Part shown: one piece after another, positions 16,532 through 24,866 of the stretch
Position numbering within the stretch: the first letter of the stretch is position 1
Layout of the letters: the number at the start of each line of letters is the position of its first letter
NCBI GenBank assembly: GCA_026708115.1
Contig: JAPOVL010000043.1
Span: 124,001 to 188,000 of the forward strand
Direction of reading: 5' to 3'
DNA length: 64,000 nt
Source: Chloroflexota bacterium
GTDB taxonomy: Bacteria > Chloroflexota > Anaerolineae > Aggregatilineales > Phototrophicaceae
Position numbers and translations under genes: made by a program
Notes under the pieces: model-generated
What the model was told of the DNA's origin: nothing
The model's input: only the letters and a program-made list of their open reading frames with translations
Databases searched by the model: none

Positions 16532-16543
16532 AGGGGTATCGCC

Positions 16544-17908
16544 TTAGTCGTAATAACCGGCGGACTCCATCAGTTCACGCGTGGCTTCCGCGGCGGCGTC
16601 CAACCCGGCCTGCGCGTCGACATCACCCAGGATGATGGCTTGCAGTTGCGGGTAGAAGAGGTTGGAGAAGGGAATCCATTCGGCGATCAGCGGCGGCGTC
16701 TTGAAGTCCTGGCCGACCTGAATACGCGCCAGTTCCAGCCGTTCGCGATCGAGCGAATTCTCGGCGTCGGCAGCATCAGCGATGATACGATCCCAAACAT
16801 CGTCCCTCACCGGCAAGAAGCCCAACTGCGCTTCTTCGTAGGCGACGCGTTCGGAGGTCAGGAAGCGGATCAACTCGGCGCCGGCGGCCGGATTGGGCGC
16901 TGTCGCCGGGATCGAGAAGGCATGGGCGCCCGCCCAACCGGAGGGACGCACGGCATCGCCGCCAACGGACAAACCGGTGAAACCGCGCGCCAGGCCGAAG
17001 TTGCCCGCGACCGCGCAAGAATCCGGATTCTGGAAGTAGCTGTACCAGCCGTACCATTCCAGTTTGATGGCGACATCGTTGTTGCAGAAGTTCTGCGCCA
17101 CGCCATCCCAGAGCAGCGAGGTGGTGTCGGCCGGGATGATGCCGTCCTGGTACCAGCCCGCGATCAATTCCGCGACGGCGACGCCGATGTCGTCATTGAA
17201 AGTCGGTTGGTAATTCTCGTCGAAGAGCGATCCGCCGCTGGCGAAGTGCATTTCATAGAAGCGGCCCGTCAATGCCTCTTCCTTGCCCGCCAGGGTGTAG
17301 CCAAAGGTGCTGTGACCGTTCTCGACGAAGAATCGCGCTTGCTGGTCGATCTCTTCCAGCGTCGAGGGCACAACCAGTTCCTCGCCGGTCGCCTCCATGT
17401 AAGCAGCGGCGATCGCCTCGTCGGAATAGAGATCGGCACGATAGTGAATCGGGCTGATATCGGCATGGCGCGGCATCAAATACAGGTTGCCATCGATGGT
17501 CGCCGAATCGAGGATGGCCGGGCTGAAGGCCGCCAATTCTTCCGCGCTGAAGTAATCTTGCAGCGGGTGCAAGAAGGGCGTGTATTGGGCGACGAAGCTG
17601 GTATGATCCCAGGCGACATCGTAATCGGCGGCGCCGGTCGCGAAGTCGACTTTGAGCTTCTGATCAATGGCAAAACCGTCGAGCAAGGCGATGATCTCCA
17701 CCGTCGCGCCCGTCGCTTCTTCAAAGATTGAAATCGACTCGTACATCACTTCGTAAAGACCGCCACCGATAGCGGCCATCTTGATGTGCACGCCGGACAA
17801 GTCCATGTCCAGGCCAGCGTATTGGGCTTCGTCTTGCGCGGTCGCCGTCACCGCCATGAGGGCGACAAGCCCGAGAACGAGAACGATCTGTATGAATCTG
17901 CGTATCAT
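16544..17908 (-). CDS. CUT1 sugar ABC transporter substrate-binding protein
   Basis: 454-residue family 1 extracellular solute-binding protein. It has a signal peptide (residues 1-24, MIRRFIQIVLVLGLVALMAV with an ATA-QD cleavage site). The binding lobes show FEEATGATVEIIALLDG near the N-terminus, YLMPRHADISPIHYRADLY in the hinge region and PSGWAGAHAFSIPATAPNP later, typical for this family. ATG 17908 has a clear AGGAGG box. First gene of the minus-strand transporter operon; its upstream spacer holds the two-part operator at 18102-18141 shared with the divergent fuconate-dehydratase-like gene, so it may import the substrate of that pathway (inference). Confidence 0.9.
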   Translation of the reverse strand: MIRRFIQIVLVLGLVALMAVTATAQDEAQYAGLDMDLSGVHIKMAAIGGGLYEVMYESISIFEEATGATVEIIALLDGFAIDQKLKVDFATGAADYDVAWDHTSFVAQYTPFLHPLQDYFSAEELAAFSPAILDSATIDGNLYLMPRHADISPIHYRADLYSDEAIAAAYMEATGEELVVPSTLEEIDQQARFFVENGHSTFGYTLAGKEEALTGRFYEMHFASGGSLFDENYQPTFNDDIGVAVAELIAGWYQDGIIPADTTSLLWDGVAQNFCNNDVAIKLEWYGWYSYFQNPDSCAVAGNFGLARGFTGLSVGGDAVRPSGWAGAHAFSIPATAPNPAAGAELIRFLTSERVAYEEAQLGFLPVRDDVWDRIIADAADAENSLDRERLELARIQVGQDFKTPPLIAEWIPFSNLFYPQLQAIILGDVDAQAGLDAAAEATRELMESAGYYD

Positions 17909-18101
17909 GTTCTGTTGCCTCCTGAATATTGTGAAAGAACTGCTTAAGATGCTTCGCTTGGATTTGACGATGTCCTACGCCCTTCTTCTCGGTAGAATAT
18001 CCACCAATGCGATATCAGGCGTGAAGCTAAACAACGAATGCGCTCAAGAACTTCGAACGCTCTGGCGCCAATAGTTGGCTCAAATCAAATTAAGCGAGCG
18101 T

Positions 18102-18141
18102 GACTTATTTTACCTATAAAACAAGTTTTTGCAAGCAAAAC
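18102..18141 (+). promoter_or_regulatory. two-part operator, site 3 (sugar transporter / fuconate dehydratase divergent promoter)
   Basis: Contains TTTTACCTATAAAA then TTTTTGCAAGCAAAAC at the same spacing as at 4734 and 8675 (one nt shorter at the left end). It ends 18 nt before ATG 18160, overlapping the expected start of transcription or leader, which suits repression of this gene. Confidence 0.78.
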
Positions 18142-18159
18142 ACCCGTTGGGAGGACTTG

Positions 18160-19398
18160 ATGTCGATTGCCATCAGCGGGATCGAAACGCGCGATCTGCG
18201 CTTTACGCTGGAAGAAGGCGCCGGCGCCGACAGCGTGCATTCGAATCCGCAGTATTCATACGCCGTGACGCAACTCAAGACGACTGGCAAACTGTCCGGC
18301 ATCGGTTTGGCCTTCACCCTGGGCGGCGGGAACGACCTGGTCTGCCGCGCCATCGACGATCTGGCGGGTGTGCTGGTCGGCCGCGAAATCGAAGCGCTGA
18401 TGGCCGACTTTGGGCGCGTCTACGCCCTTATGCTGGAACATCCGCAGTACCGCTGGCTGGGCCCCCATAAGGGCGTTGTGCATCTGGCGCTGTCGTCGAT
18501 CGTCAACGCCTGCTTCGATCTCTGGGCCAAGGCGCGAGGCCTGCCCCTCTGGCGGCTGCTGCTAGACTTGACGCCGGAGCAAGTGCTGGCGACGCTGCAC
18601 CTGCGCTACATTGAAGACGCGCTGAGCGCGGAAGACGCGTTGGCGATACTTCGTAGCGAGCAGCGGCTTCGGGGGCAGCGGATGAACATTCTTGAAAAGG
18701 GCTATCCCGGCTACGATACATCAATAGGCTGGATTCAATACGCCGATGACACCATCAAAGAGAATCTGGTCAAATCGCTGGATCAAGGTTTTGGCGCGGT
18801 CAAGCTCAAGGTCGGCTCGGATGATCCGGCTCGCGACATCCGCCGCGCCTTCCTGGTGCGCGAAACGGTCGGCGACGACGCCCGCGTCATGCTGGATGTC
18901 AATCAGCAATGGACCTTGCCGCAAGCGCTGGAAATGTGCCAGAAATTACGCGGGATGAATCCCTATTGGATCGAAGAGCCCACCCACCCCGACGACATCC
19001 TGGCCCATCAGACGCTGGCTCGCGCCATCGCGCCGCTGAAGCTGGCGATCGGCGAGCACCTGCCCAATCAGATCATGTTCAAGAACTATCTCCAGGTCGA
19101 TGCCGCGGGCTTCTTGCAGCCGGATTGCGTGCGGCTCGGCGGCGTCAGCGAATTCATCACGGTGAGCTTAATGGCGCGCAAATACGGCATACCGGTTGTG
19201 CCGCATGTCGGCGACATGGGGCAGATCCACCAGCATTTGGTGCTATTTAATCATATCGCCTTGGGACAAGACGCGATCTTGCTGGAATACATTCCGCATT
19301 TGCGGGAGCATTTCACGCACCCGGCGCGCGTGGAAGGCGGCGTCTACGCTACGCCGCAAGAACCGGGCAGCAGCTCTGATCTGAAAGCGCTTGGCTGA
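18160..19398 (+). CDS. L-fuconate dehydratase-like enolase-superfamily enzyme
   Basis: 412-residue enzyme predicted to convert L-fuconate to 2-keto-3-deoxy-L-fuconate. It matches the fuconate dehydratase/ENOSF1 group along its length: an N-terminal DLRF, then NPQYSYAVTQL, RWLGPHKGVVHLALSSIVNA, KGYPGYDTSIGWIQY, and EYIPHLREHFTHP near the C-terminus. Active-site residues are Lys215-Leu-Lys217 (KLK), metal ligands Asp246, Glu272 and Glu299, and base His349. The family PHAGG loop reads PHVGDMG here, a modest change. ATG 18160 has GGGAGG upstream and lies 18 nt past the two-part operator. It diverges from a sugar transporter operon and converges with a nucleoside hydrolase gene. Confidence 0.87.
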   Translation: MSIAISGIETRDLRFTLEEGAGADSVHSNPQYSYAVTQLKTTGKLSGIGLAFTLGGGNDLVCRAIDDLAGVLVGREIEALMADFGRVYALMLEHPQYRWLGPHKGVVHLALSSIVNACFDLWAKARGLPLWRLLLDLTPEQVLATLHLRYIEDALSAEDALAILRSEQRLRGQRMNILEKGYPGYDTSIGWIQYADDTIKENLVKSLDQGFGAVKLKVGSDDPARDIRRAFLVRETVGDDARVMLDVNQQWTLPQALEMCQKLRGMNPYWIEEPTHPDDILAHQTLARAIAPLKLAIGEHLPNQIMFKNYLQVDAAGFLQPDCVRLGGVSEFITVSLMARKYGIPVVPHVGDMGQIHQHLVLFNHIALGQDAILLEYIPHLREHFTHPARVEGGVYATPQEPGSSSDLKALG

Positions 19399-19431
19399 GC
19401 GTTAATCAGGGCCAACTCGCCTGTCGTCAGG

Positions 19432-20340
19432 TCATCGCGTCAGGCGGTCAATCAAGAATTCCTCGAAGCCTTTGACATCTACATCCAGCGCGACCCGCGC
19501 ATTCTCCGGCCAATCGGCATCCGGCGAGCGCATGAAGGTCACGCCCGCCGCAAAACGCCCGCCCGTTTCCACGTCCACGTGCAGCGGGGTCAAGCTGACC
19601 AGCGCCGGCTGGATTAGGGCTGTCGCCGCCAAGGGATCGTGCATATGGGTCCAGCCACGCGCCGCGAAATATGAATAGAGGTCAATCTGGTCGGCCACCG
19701 CCTGATGGAAGCGCGTGCCGGCCTGGCGTATCCGCGCCGAGTCCGCGCTTGTGACCCGCACTTGCGTGGTGACGTCCAGCGGGATCAAGGTGATGGGCGC
19801 GCCGGAGCTGAAGACGATATGCGCGGCTTCCGGATCGCTGACGATGTTGTACTCGCCGTAATCGGTATAGACATCGGCCGAGCGCTGGAAAGCGCCGCCC
19901 ATGATGGTCAGCCCGCCGGCCAGGTTTTGCGCCAGGCGCGGCTCTTGACGAAAAGCCAGGGCGGCGTTGGTCAAGGGTCCGATGCAAAGCAGATGAATTT
20001 GCCCGGGGTTGTCCATCACGCTGCGGACGATGAAATTGACGGCGAACTCCGATGCCGGTTGCAGAGCCTCGTCCTCCGCTTCCAGGAAGCGGCGTCCTTC
20101 GTGCGCGCCCCTATAGATCGGACGGTCGCCGAGCAGGGGCTTGGTCGCGCCCATCGTCACCGGCACCTCGCCGCGTCCGCGCATGCGCAAGAGCTTCAGC
20201 GCCATGCGCGCTCTCATCAGCACATCGCCGTAGACGCAGGTCACGCCCGCAAGCTCGATCTCGGGCGAGTTGAGCAAAAGCGCCAAGGCGACTAAGTCGT
20301 CCACATCCGTGCCGATATCGGTATCAAATATGATTTTCAC
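19432..20340 (-). CDS. nucleoside hydrolase (inosine/uridine-preferring family)
   Basis: 302-residue enzyme that splits the N-glycosidic bond of ribonucleosides or related N-ribosides. The calcium-binding N-terminal motif reads DTDIGTDVDD (residues 6-15). IMGGAF, followed by YNIVSDPEAAHIVF, and the late HDPLAATAL with the metal-binding Asp are typical. Start is GTG 20340 with AGAGGA upstream. It is 63 nt downstream of a CUT1 permease on the same strand, so it may be the last gene of that operon, suggesting that the 20.4-23.5 kb transporter carries a nucleoside or riboside (inference). Normal length, no defects seen. Confidence 0.9.
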   Translation of the reverse strand: MKIIFDTDIGTDVDDLVALALLLNSPEIELAGVTCVYGDVLMRARMALKLLRMRGRGEVPVTMGATKPLLGDRPIYRGAHEGRRFLEAEDEALQPASEFAVNFIVRSVMDNPGQIHLLCIGPLTNAALAFRQEPRLAQNLAGGLTIMGGAFQRSADVYTDYGEYNIVSDPEAAHIVFSSGAPITLIPLDVTTQVRVTSADSARIRQAGTRFHQAVADQIDLYSYFAARGWTHMHDPLAATALIQPALVSLTPLHVDVETGGRFAAGVTFMRSPDADWPENARVALDVDVKGFEEFLIDRLTR

Positions 20341-20403
20341 TGTTTTCCTCTCAGTTGTCAGCGTACATGATCAAGCGAAGCGCGCGCAAAGTTGCTTGCG
20401 GCG

Positions 20404-21270
20404 TCAACCCTTTAACCCGGAGCCCAGGATACCGCCGACATAATAGCGCTGGAAGGGCAAGATCAAGAGGACCGGAACCAGCATCGCCAATGTGGAACTG
20501 GCGAACATCTGCTCCCACAAGTTGACCTGCTGTTCGATGCCGATGATGGACACCGCGACCTGCACCACCCGCAATTCCGGATCCGGCGCCACCAGCAGCG
20601 GCCAAAAGAAGTTGTTCCATTGGCCCAGGAACAAGATCACCCCGGCGCTGATCAAGGCGGGTTTGGAGATGGGCAAGATGATGCGTGTAAAAACCTGTAG
20701 CCACGTCGCGCCATCAACCCGAGGCGCGTCGATCAGGTCCTGCGGGATCTCGGCGAAGAATTGCCGGAATAGAAAGATGATGATGCCGTTTGCCAGGCCC
20801 GGCACGATAAGGCCCTGCCAGGTACTCAGCCAGCCCAAGTCTCTCACCAGCACGAAGGACGGGATGATCGTCAGATCCCCGGGGATCATAAAGCTGAAGA
20901 TAACCAGCGCGAACAGGAAATTCTTGGCGCGGAACTTCAAGCGCGCAAAAGCGAAGCCAGACATCGCCCCGACGGCGATCCCAAAGACGACCGTCACCGC
21001 GCCCAGGAAAAAGGTGTTCAACAGCGCCCGTCCGAAGTCTTTCTCGAAGATAGCTTGGTAGCCGTCCAAGGTGAAATCGGCCGGGAAGAAGGCCCGCCAG
21101 GAAAAGGGCAAGACGTTCTTCCACACCGTCTCGCGCGTGGTAAACGACGACGCGACGATCCAGGATATCGGCAAGATGATCGCAATCGCGATCGCGATCA
21201 ACAGGGCATAGAGCAAGATGTAGCGGCGCGCTTTGCGCAAGCGCAGGAGGGTCGTATGATCCCTGTTCAC
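20404..21270 (-). CDS. CUT1 sugar ABC transporter permease (MalG-like)
   Basis: 288-residue inner-membrane permease, six helices, EAA loop LIDAPRVDGATWLQVF then ITRIILPIS-type sequence, and the C-terminal ending YYVGGILGSGLKG. Start is GTG 21270 with only a weak ribosome site. The 63-nt gap to the upstream permease has no palindrome. Second permease of the SBP (22276-23550), MalF (21334-22215), MalG series; followed by the nucleoside hydrolase. No ATPase nearby. Confidence 0.88.
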   Translation of the reverse strand: MNRDHTTLLRLRKARRYILLYALLIAIAIAIILPISWIVASSFTTRETVWKNVLPFSWRAFFPADFTLDGYQAIFEKDFGRALLNTFFLGAVTVVFGIAVGAMSGFAFARLKFRAKNFLFALVIFSFMIPGDLTIIPSFVLVRDLGWLSTWQGLIVPGLANGIIIFLFRQFFAEIPQDLIDAPRVDGATWLQVFTRIILPISKPALISAGVILFLGQWNNFFWPLLVAPDPELRVVQVAVSIIGIEQQVNLWEQMFASSTLAMLVPVLLILPFQRYYVGGILGSGLKG

Positions 21271-21333
21271 GTCGCACCGCTTGAATCAATCGGCAAGTTG
21301 CGTTTTCCGCGCACCGCACGCTCCTGATAGCCG

Positions 21334-22215
21334 CTAGTGCCGTGGGCGCAGCACGATAAATTCCACAGCGACGAAGGCGACGACTACGATTAGCAAGACA
21401 GAAATAATGGCCGACGCGATCCCGATATCGCCATAAACCAGGCCGCGTCGATAGGCTTCGTACATGACTAAATGGGTGGAAAGCTGCGGTCCGCCGCGCG
21501 TGATCAGATAGATCGGCGCGAACAAGGTGAAGTTCACCACCGTGTCCGAAACCAGCACGAAAGCGATGATACGGCGCAGCAGCGGCAGCTTGATCGATAT
21601 GAAGGTTCGCAGGCTGCCCGCGCCGTCGACGTGCGCCGACTCCAGGACATCCGAGGAAATCCCCTGCAGCCCGGCCAGAAAAAACAGACTCCAGTAGGGC
21701 ACGCCTATCCAGCTGATGATGCCGATGATCGACCAGAGCGCCTGGCTTGGATGCTGCAAGAATGGCTGGCGCGGCAAACCCAGGGTGCGGATGATGCCGT
21801 TGATCAAGCCGTAATTGGGATCCAGCGCCAAGCCCCAGGCGATGGCCGTCACGTTCATCGAGATGGCGACCGGCACCAGATAGATGGCGCGGAACACGGC
21901 AATGCCCGGCACACGCTGGTTGATCAATTCCGCCAGCAAGAGCGCCAGGCCGACTTGCAGGGGATTCACCACCAGGCTGAATACCATAGTCGTCTTGAAG
22001 GAGCCCCACACCACCGGGTCTTCAAAAACCGCGATGAAGTTATTCAGCCCGACGAACTTGCGTGCGCCCGCCAGGCTCAGGGAGTTGGTGTAAAGCGCTT
22101 CTTCAAAGCCGAGGACGATCGGAATGTAGCGGAAGACGATCAACAAGACGATGGCGGGCGCCAAAAACAGAGCCGGCGTCCACCGTTCCAGGCGCAGCTT
22201 GTTCAGCACGGTCAT
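21334..22215 (-). CDS. CUT1 sugar ABC transporter permease (MalF-like)
   Basis: 293-residue inner-membrane permease. First helix ALFLAPAIVLLIVFRYIPIV, EAA loop LESAHVDGAGSLRTF then ISIKLPLLRRI. ATG 22215 follows a GGAG box. It is separated from the SBP gene by 60 nt that hold a 7-bp GC hairpin (22230-22251). Pairs with the MalG-like protein encoded just downstream. Confidence 0.88.
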   Translation of the reverse strand: MTVLNKLRLERWTPALFLAPAIVLLIVFRYIPIVLGFEEALYTNSLSLAGARKFVGLNNFIAVFEDPVVWGSFKTTMVFSLVVNPLQVGLALLLAELINQRVPGIAVFRAIYLVPVAISMNVTAIAWGLALDPNYGLINGIIRTLGLPRQPFLQHPSQALWSIIGIISWIGVPYWSLFFLAGLQGISSDVLESAHVDGAGSLRTFISIKLPLLRRIIAFVLVSDTVVNFTLFAPIYLITRGGPQLSTHLVMYEAYRRGLVYGDIGIASAIISVLLIVVVAFVAVEFIVLRPRH

Positions 22216-22229
22216 GCTCCGAGCAGCAA

Positions 22230-22251
22230 GCCGGGGGATAGACGCCCCGGC
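22230..22251 (-). repeat. hairpin between SBP and permease genes
   Basis: GCCGGGG (22230-22236) pairs with CCCCGGC (22245-22251), 8-nt loop. Sits in the short SBP/permease spacer, 14 nt before the permease start, so it could also occlude its ribosome site. Confidence 0.5.
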
Positions 22252-22275
22252 CTGCCCCTTATCGGGAAGACAAAT

Positions 22276-23550
22276 CTATTCCCGATATTTGTCCATTTCG
22301 CGCTCGATGCGGCCCGCCGCCTGACCCAGCGTTTCGGCGACATCCGCGCCGTTGCGGATGTCCTCAAATGCGTCGGAGAGAATCTCTTCATATTCGAGAT
22401 AGCCCACGGTCAGCGGCCTGGGCGTCACGTACGGCGCTTCGCCCGCAGCCACAACAAATGCCAGGTTGGGGAATTCGGCATTGGCGGGATCATCGGCAAA
22501 CTCGGCCAGCATCTCTTCGTGAGCCGGCCACACGCCCCAGACATCAAACCAGATGCGCCCGGCTTCGGGCGAGCTGGCGAAGGCCACAAAGGCCGCGGCT
22601 TCCTCGGTATGTTCGCTATTGGGGTTGACGCCCAGGTGCCAGCTATCGCCCGGCACGGTGACCTCGCCGCCGTCCCAATAGGGGTGCGGCGCAACGCCCC
22701 AGTCGAAGTCAAGCGGATTATTGATGAACTGGTTGATCATCCAGCCGCCGTCGACATAGATGCCCAACTGGCTGTTGCGGAACAACTCGCCGGAACTGAT
22801 GCCGCCCTGTGGCGAGACATTCAAGGTGTTGTGCAGGTCGGAGAACCAGGTGAAGGCCTTGACCCAGTCGTCGGAATCGATGATGCCCTCAACCGTCAAG
22901 CCGTCGTCGCCCAGCACCGCCGTGGGCAAGCTCTCGGGGATGGGCTGCAATTGATAGATACGGTTGTATTGGCCAAACTGCAGACCCCAGACATCGTTGA
23001 CGCCATCGGCGTCGGCGTCGCTGGCGAGGGCTTGAGCCGCTGCGGTCACTTGCTCCCAGGTCCAGCGCTCATCGGGCGCGGGCGGCGTGATGCCAGCCGC
23101 TTCCATCAGCGCCCCGTTGTAATACATAACCTGGGCGGAATTCCAGATCGGCGGCGCCAGCAGTTGCCCGTTGTAGATGCTAGACGTGTGCAGGGCATCC
23201 ACCCAGCCGTCGATTTGCTCGGCCGGGATGGCGTCGTCCAGCGGCAGCAACCAGCCGCGGAAGCCGTAAGAAGCGACAACCGGCGCGTCCACGCTGACGA
23301 TGTCCGGCTCGGAACTGCCCGATCCCAAGCGAATCTGGTTTTGCTGGAAGACTTCGCGGAAGGAGACTTTATCCACGCGAACGGTGATGTGCGGATTGTA
23401 TTCTGTGAACCTGGCCGCGACTTCTTCCGCGCCCGGCAAGTCCGTGATCCAACTCAATTCCACTGCGTCCTGGCCGGTGACTGCGACGGTCGCCAGCAGC
23501 AAGATCAACAGCGAGATCACAAAGAGCCTAAGAGGTTTACGAACAAACAT
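22276..23550 (-). CDS. CUT1 ABC transporter substrate-binding protein
   Basis: 424-residue family 1 solute-binding protein with a signal peptide (residues 1-27, LRLFVISLLILLLATVAV, cleavage near VTG-QD). Binding domain features include LSWITDLPGAEEVAARFTEY, IVSVDAPVVASYGFRGWLLPLDD-type N-lobe, WNSAQVMYYNGALMEAAGI and VPGDSWHLGVNPNSEH. ATG 23550 follows AAGGAA. First gene of a minus-strand operon with two permeases and a nucleoside hydrolase. The AraC-type regulator lies upstream on the same strand, 257 nt away. Confidence 0.88.
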   Translation of the reverse strand: MFVRKPLRLFVISLLILLLATVAVTGQDAVELSWITDLPGAEEVAARFTEYNPHITVRVDKVSFREVFQQNQIRLGSGSSEPDIVSVDAPVVASYGFRGWLLPLDDAIPAEQIDGWVDALHTSSIYNGQLLAPPIWNSAQVMYYNGALMEAAGITPPAPDERWTWEQVTAAAQALASDADADGVNDVWGLQFGQYNRIYQLQPIPESLPTAVLGDDGLTVEGIIDSDDWVKAFTWFSDLHNTLNVSPQGGISSGELFRNSQLGIYVDGGWMINQFINNPLDFDWGVAPHPYWDGGEVTVPGDSWHLGVNPNSEHTEEAAAFVAFASSPEAGRIWFDVWGVWPAHEEMLAEFADDPANAEFPNLAFVVAAGEAPYVTPRPLTVGYLEYEEILSDAFEDIRNGADVAETLGQAAGRIEREMDKYRE

Positions 23551-23807
23551 TGTTTTTCCTTTCGAGATCTAACATTTGCGATATAAAGCGAATGTCGTCG
23601 CGCCGCACCTCCTGTTCCATTCCATCATTGGGCATAGTATAGCAACGATGGGCCAAACCCTGCCAAAAGGCAAGTATAGCCGCGGCCTTTCGCTGAACGA
23701 TCCAGGAGTCGAAGGCGGAATCCAACGGGCGTCTCACCATAGGCCCTTCTGTTTTCAAGATATATGAGAGTATCGAGATGGATAGCTTTTGAAGCGATTG
23801 CCCTGGC

Positions 23808-24716
23808 TTAACCCGCTCGTCCTCCTTCGTTGAAGTTGCTCTGCCGGTACTGCTTGGGAGACATGCCTATGGCTTTCCTGAATGCCCGCGAAAAGTAGTA
23901 CTGATCTTCATAGCCCAACTCCATGCCGACCTGGCTGACGCTGTCCCCGCGAAATGCCAGCAGCGTACAGGCATGCTGCATCTTGAGTTGGATAAAATAG
24001 TCCATCGGCGAGAAGCCGGTCTGCTCTTTGAAAACGCGAATAAAATGCGACTTTGACAAACCCGAGTGCGCAACCATATCGTCCAGGCACAGTTTCTCGC
24101 TGACGTTGTCGTGCAAATAAGAAAGCGTGCGATCAATTCTGCGAAAGTGGCTGCTGCGCAGCAGCGGCGAGAAGGCACGGTTATCGAAGAAAAGATGGCC
24201 GAGCAAATGATGAAGCGCCTGCGAGGCGTAGATCATGCGCTGCAAGAGGAAATTGGCTACGAAGGCGTCGCGGCAAGCGGCGAATAGCGCCTCCAGCGAC
24301 CCTCTCATATCGGCATCGATTGAGAGTGTGTATGCGCCTTTTTTCAATTGATTGACGTAATAATCGCCAGCCGTTCCCACGAAATGGACCCAATGAATCG
24401 ACCAGGGATCTTCATTCACGGCGCCATAGACGTGGGCCCGGCGCGCGGGGATAATGACGGCCTCGTTCGCGCCCACGTCATGCCGGACGCCATCCGCCTC
24501 CAGCCAGCCCCGCCCTTCGGTACAGACAATCAGAATATGTTCAGGGGCGCCCGACGGGCGTTCGCGGTAATGGTAACGCGCTGATGGAAACCAGCCGATG
24601 TCGGTCGGCGTCAGCGGGCTCACCAGCGGATGCGAGCGCGCCTTATCCAAAATGGGGCGCGGGACAACATACATGATTTCTCCCAGGAACCCGTCTTTCA
24701 AGCGTATCGCTTGCAT
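23808..24716 (-). CDS. AraC family transcriptional regulator
   Basis: 302-residue sugar-responsive regulator. The N-terminal cupin domain (residues about 30-140) contains HILIVCTEGRGWLEADG and NEAVIIPARRAHVYGA; the C-terminal domain has the two AraC helix-turn-helix motifs, LCLDDMVAHSGLSKSHFIRVFKEQTGFSP and VSQVGMELGYEDQYYF with SRAFRKAIGMSPKQYR. ATG 24716 is chosen because AGGAGG lies 8 nt upstream; the frame continues to 24782 without a ribosome site. It is divergent from the DUF5107-TPR gene. The spacer holds two 10-bp direct repeats 20 bp apart, the arrangement expected for AraC binding. Likely regulates the 24.9-33 kb sugar cluster and itself. Confidence 0.9.
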   Translation of the reverse strand: MQAIRLKDGFLGEIMYVVPRPILDKARSHPLVSPLTPTDIGWFPSARYHYRERPSGAPEHILIVCTEGRGWLEADGVRHDVGANEAVIIPARRAHVYGAVNEDPWSIHWVHFVGTAGDYYVNQLKKGAYTLSIDADMRGSLEALFAACRDAFVANFLLQRMIYASQALHHLLGHLFFDNRAFSPLLRSSHFRRIDRTLSYLHDNVSEKLCLDDMVAHSGLSKSHFIRVFKEQTGFSPMDYFIQLKMQHACTLLAFRGDSVSQVGMELGYEDQYYFSRAFRKAIGMSPKQYRQSNFNEGGRAG

Positions 24717-24769
24717 CTGTCCCGCCTCCTGCCTGCCAATGATGCCCACACTATGCCACAGAATGAGAA

Positions 24770-24799
24770 TATAGTCCATCATTCGAGTTTATAGTCTAT
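24770..24799. promoter_or_regulatory. direct-repeat AraC-type operator
   Basis: TATAGTCCAT at 24770-24779 and TATAGTCTAT at 24790-24799: two direct repeats with one mismatch, exactly 20 bp apart, on the same face of the helix. Located between the AraC gene (starts 24716, leftward) and the DUF5107-TPR gene (starts 24867, rightward). This is the half-site geometry used by AraC/XylS proteins. Confidence 0.65.
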
Positions 24800-24866
24800 T
24801 GTGAGCGCCAGCGCCCGCGTGTTACGCTTTTGACAAATACGCGAGTTTTTGTTTTGGAGTCACACC

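Noticed and set aside
16445..17731. 428-codon open frame on the plus strand
   Set aside because: Antisense to the SBP at 16544-17908 and crosses the 17-bp hairpin; no domain.
21472..23586. 704-codon open frame on the plus strand
   Set aside because: Antisense to a permease and an SBP with full family features; its translation is rich in Arg, Gln and His without any fold signature.
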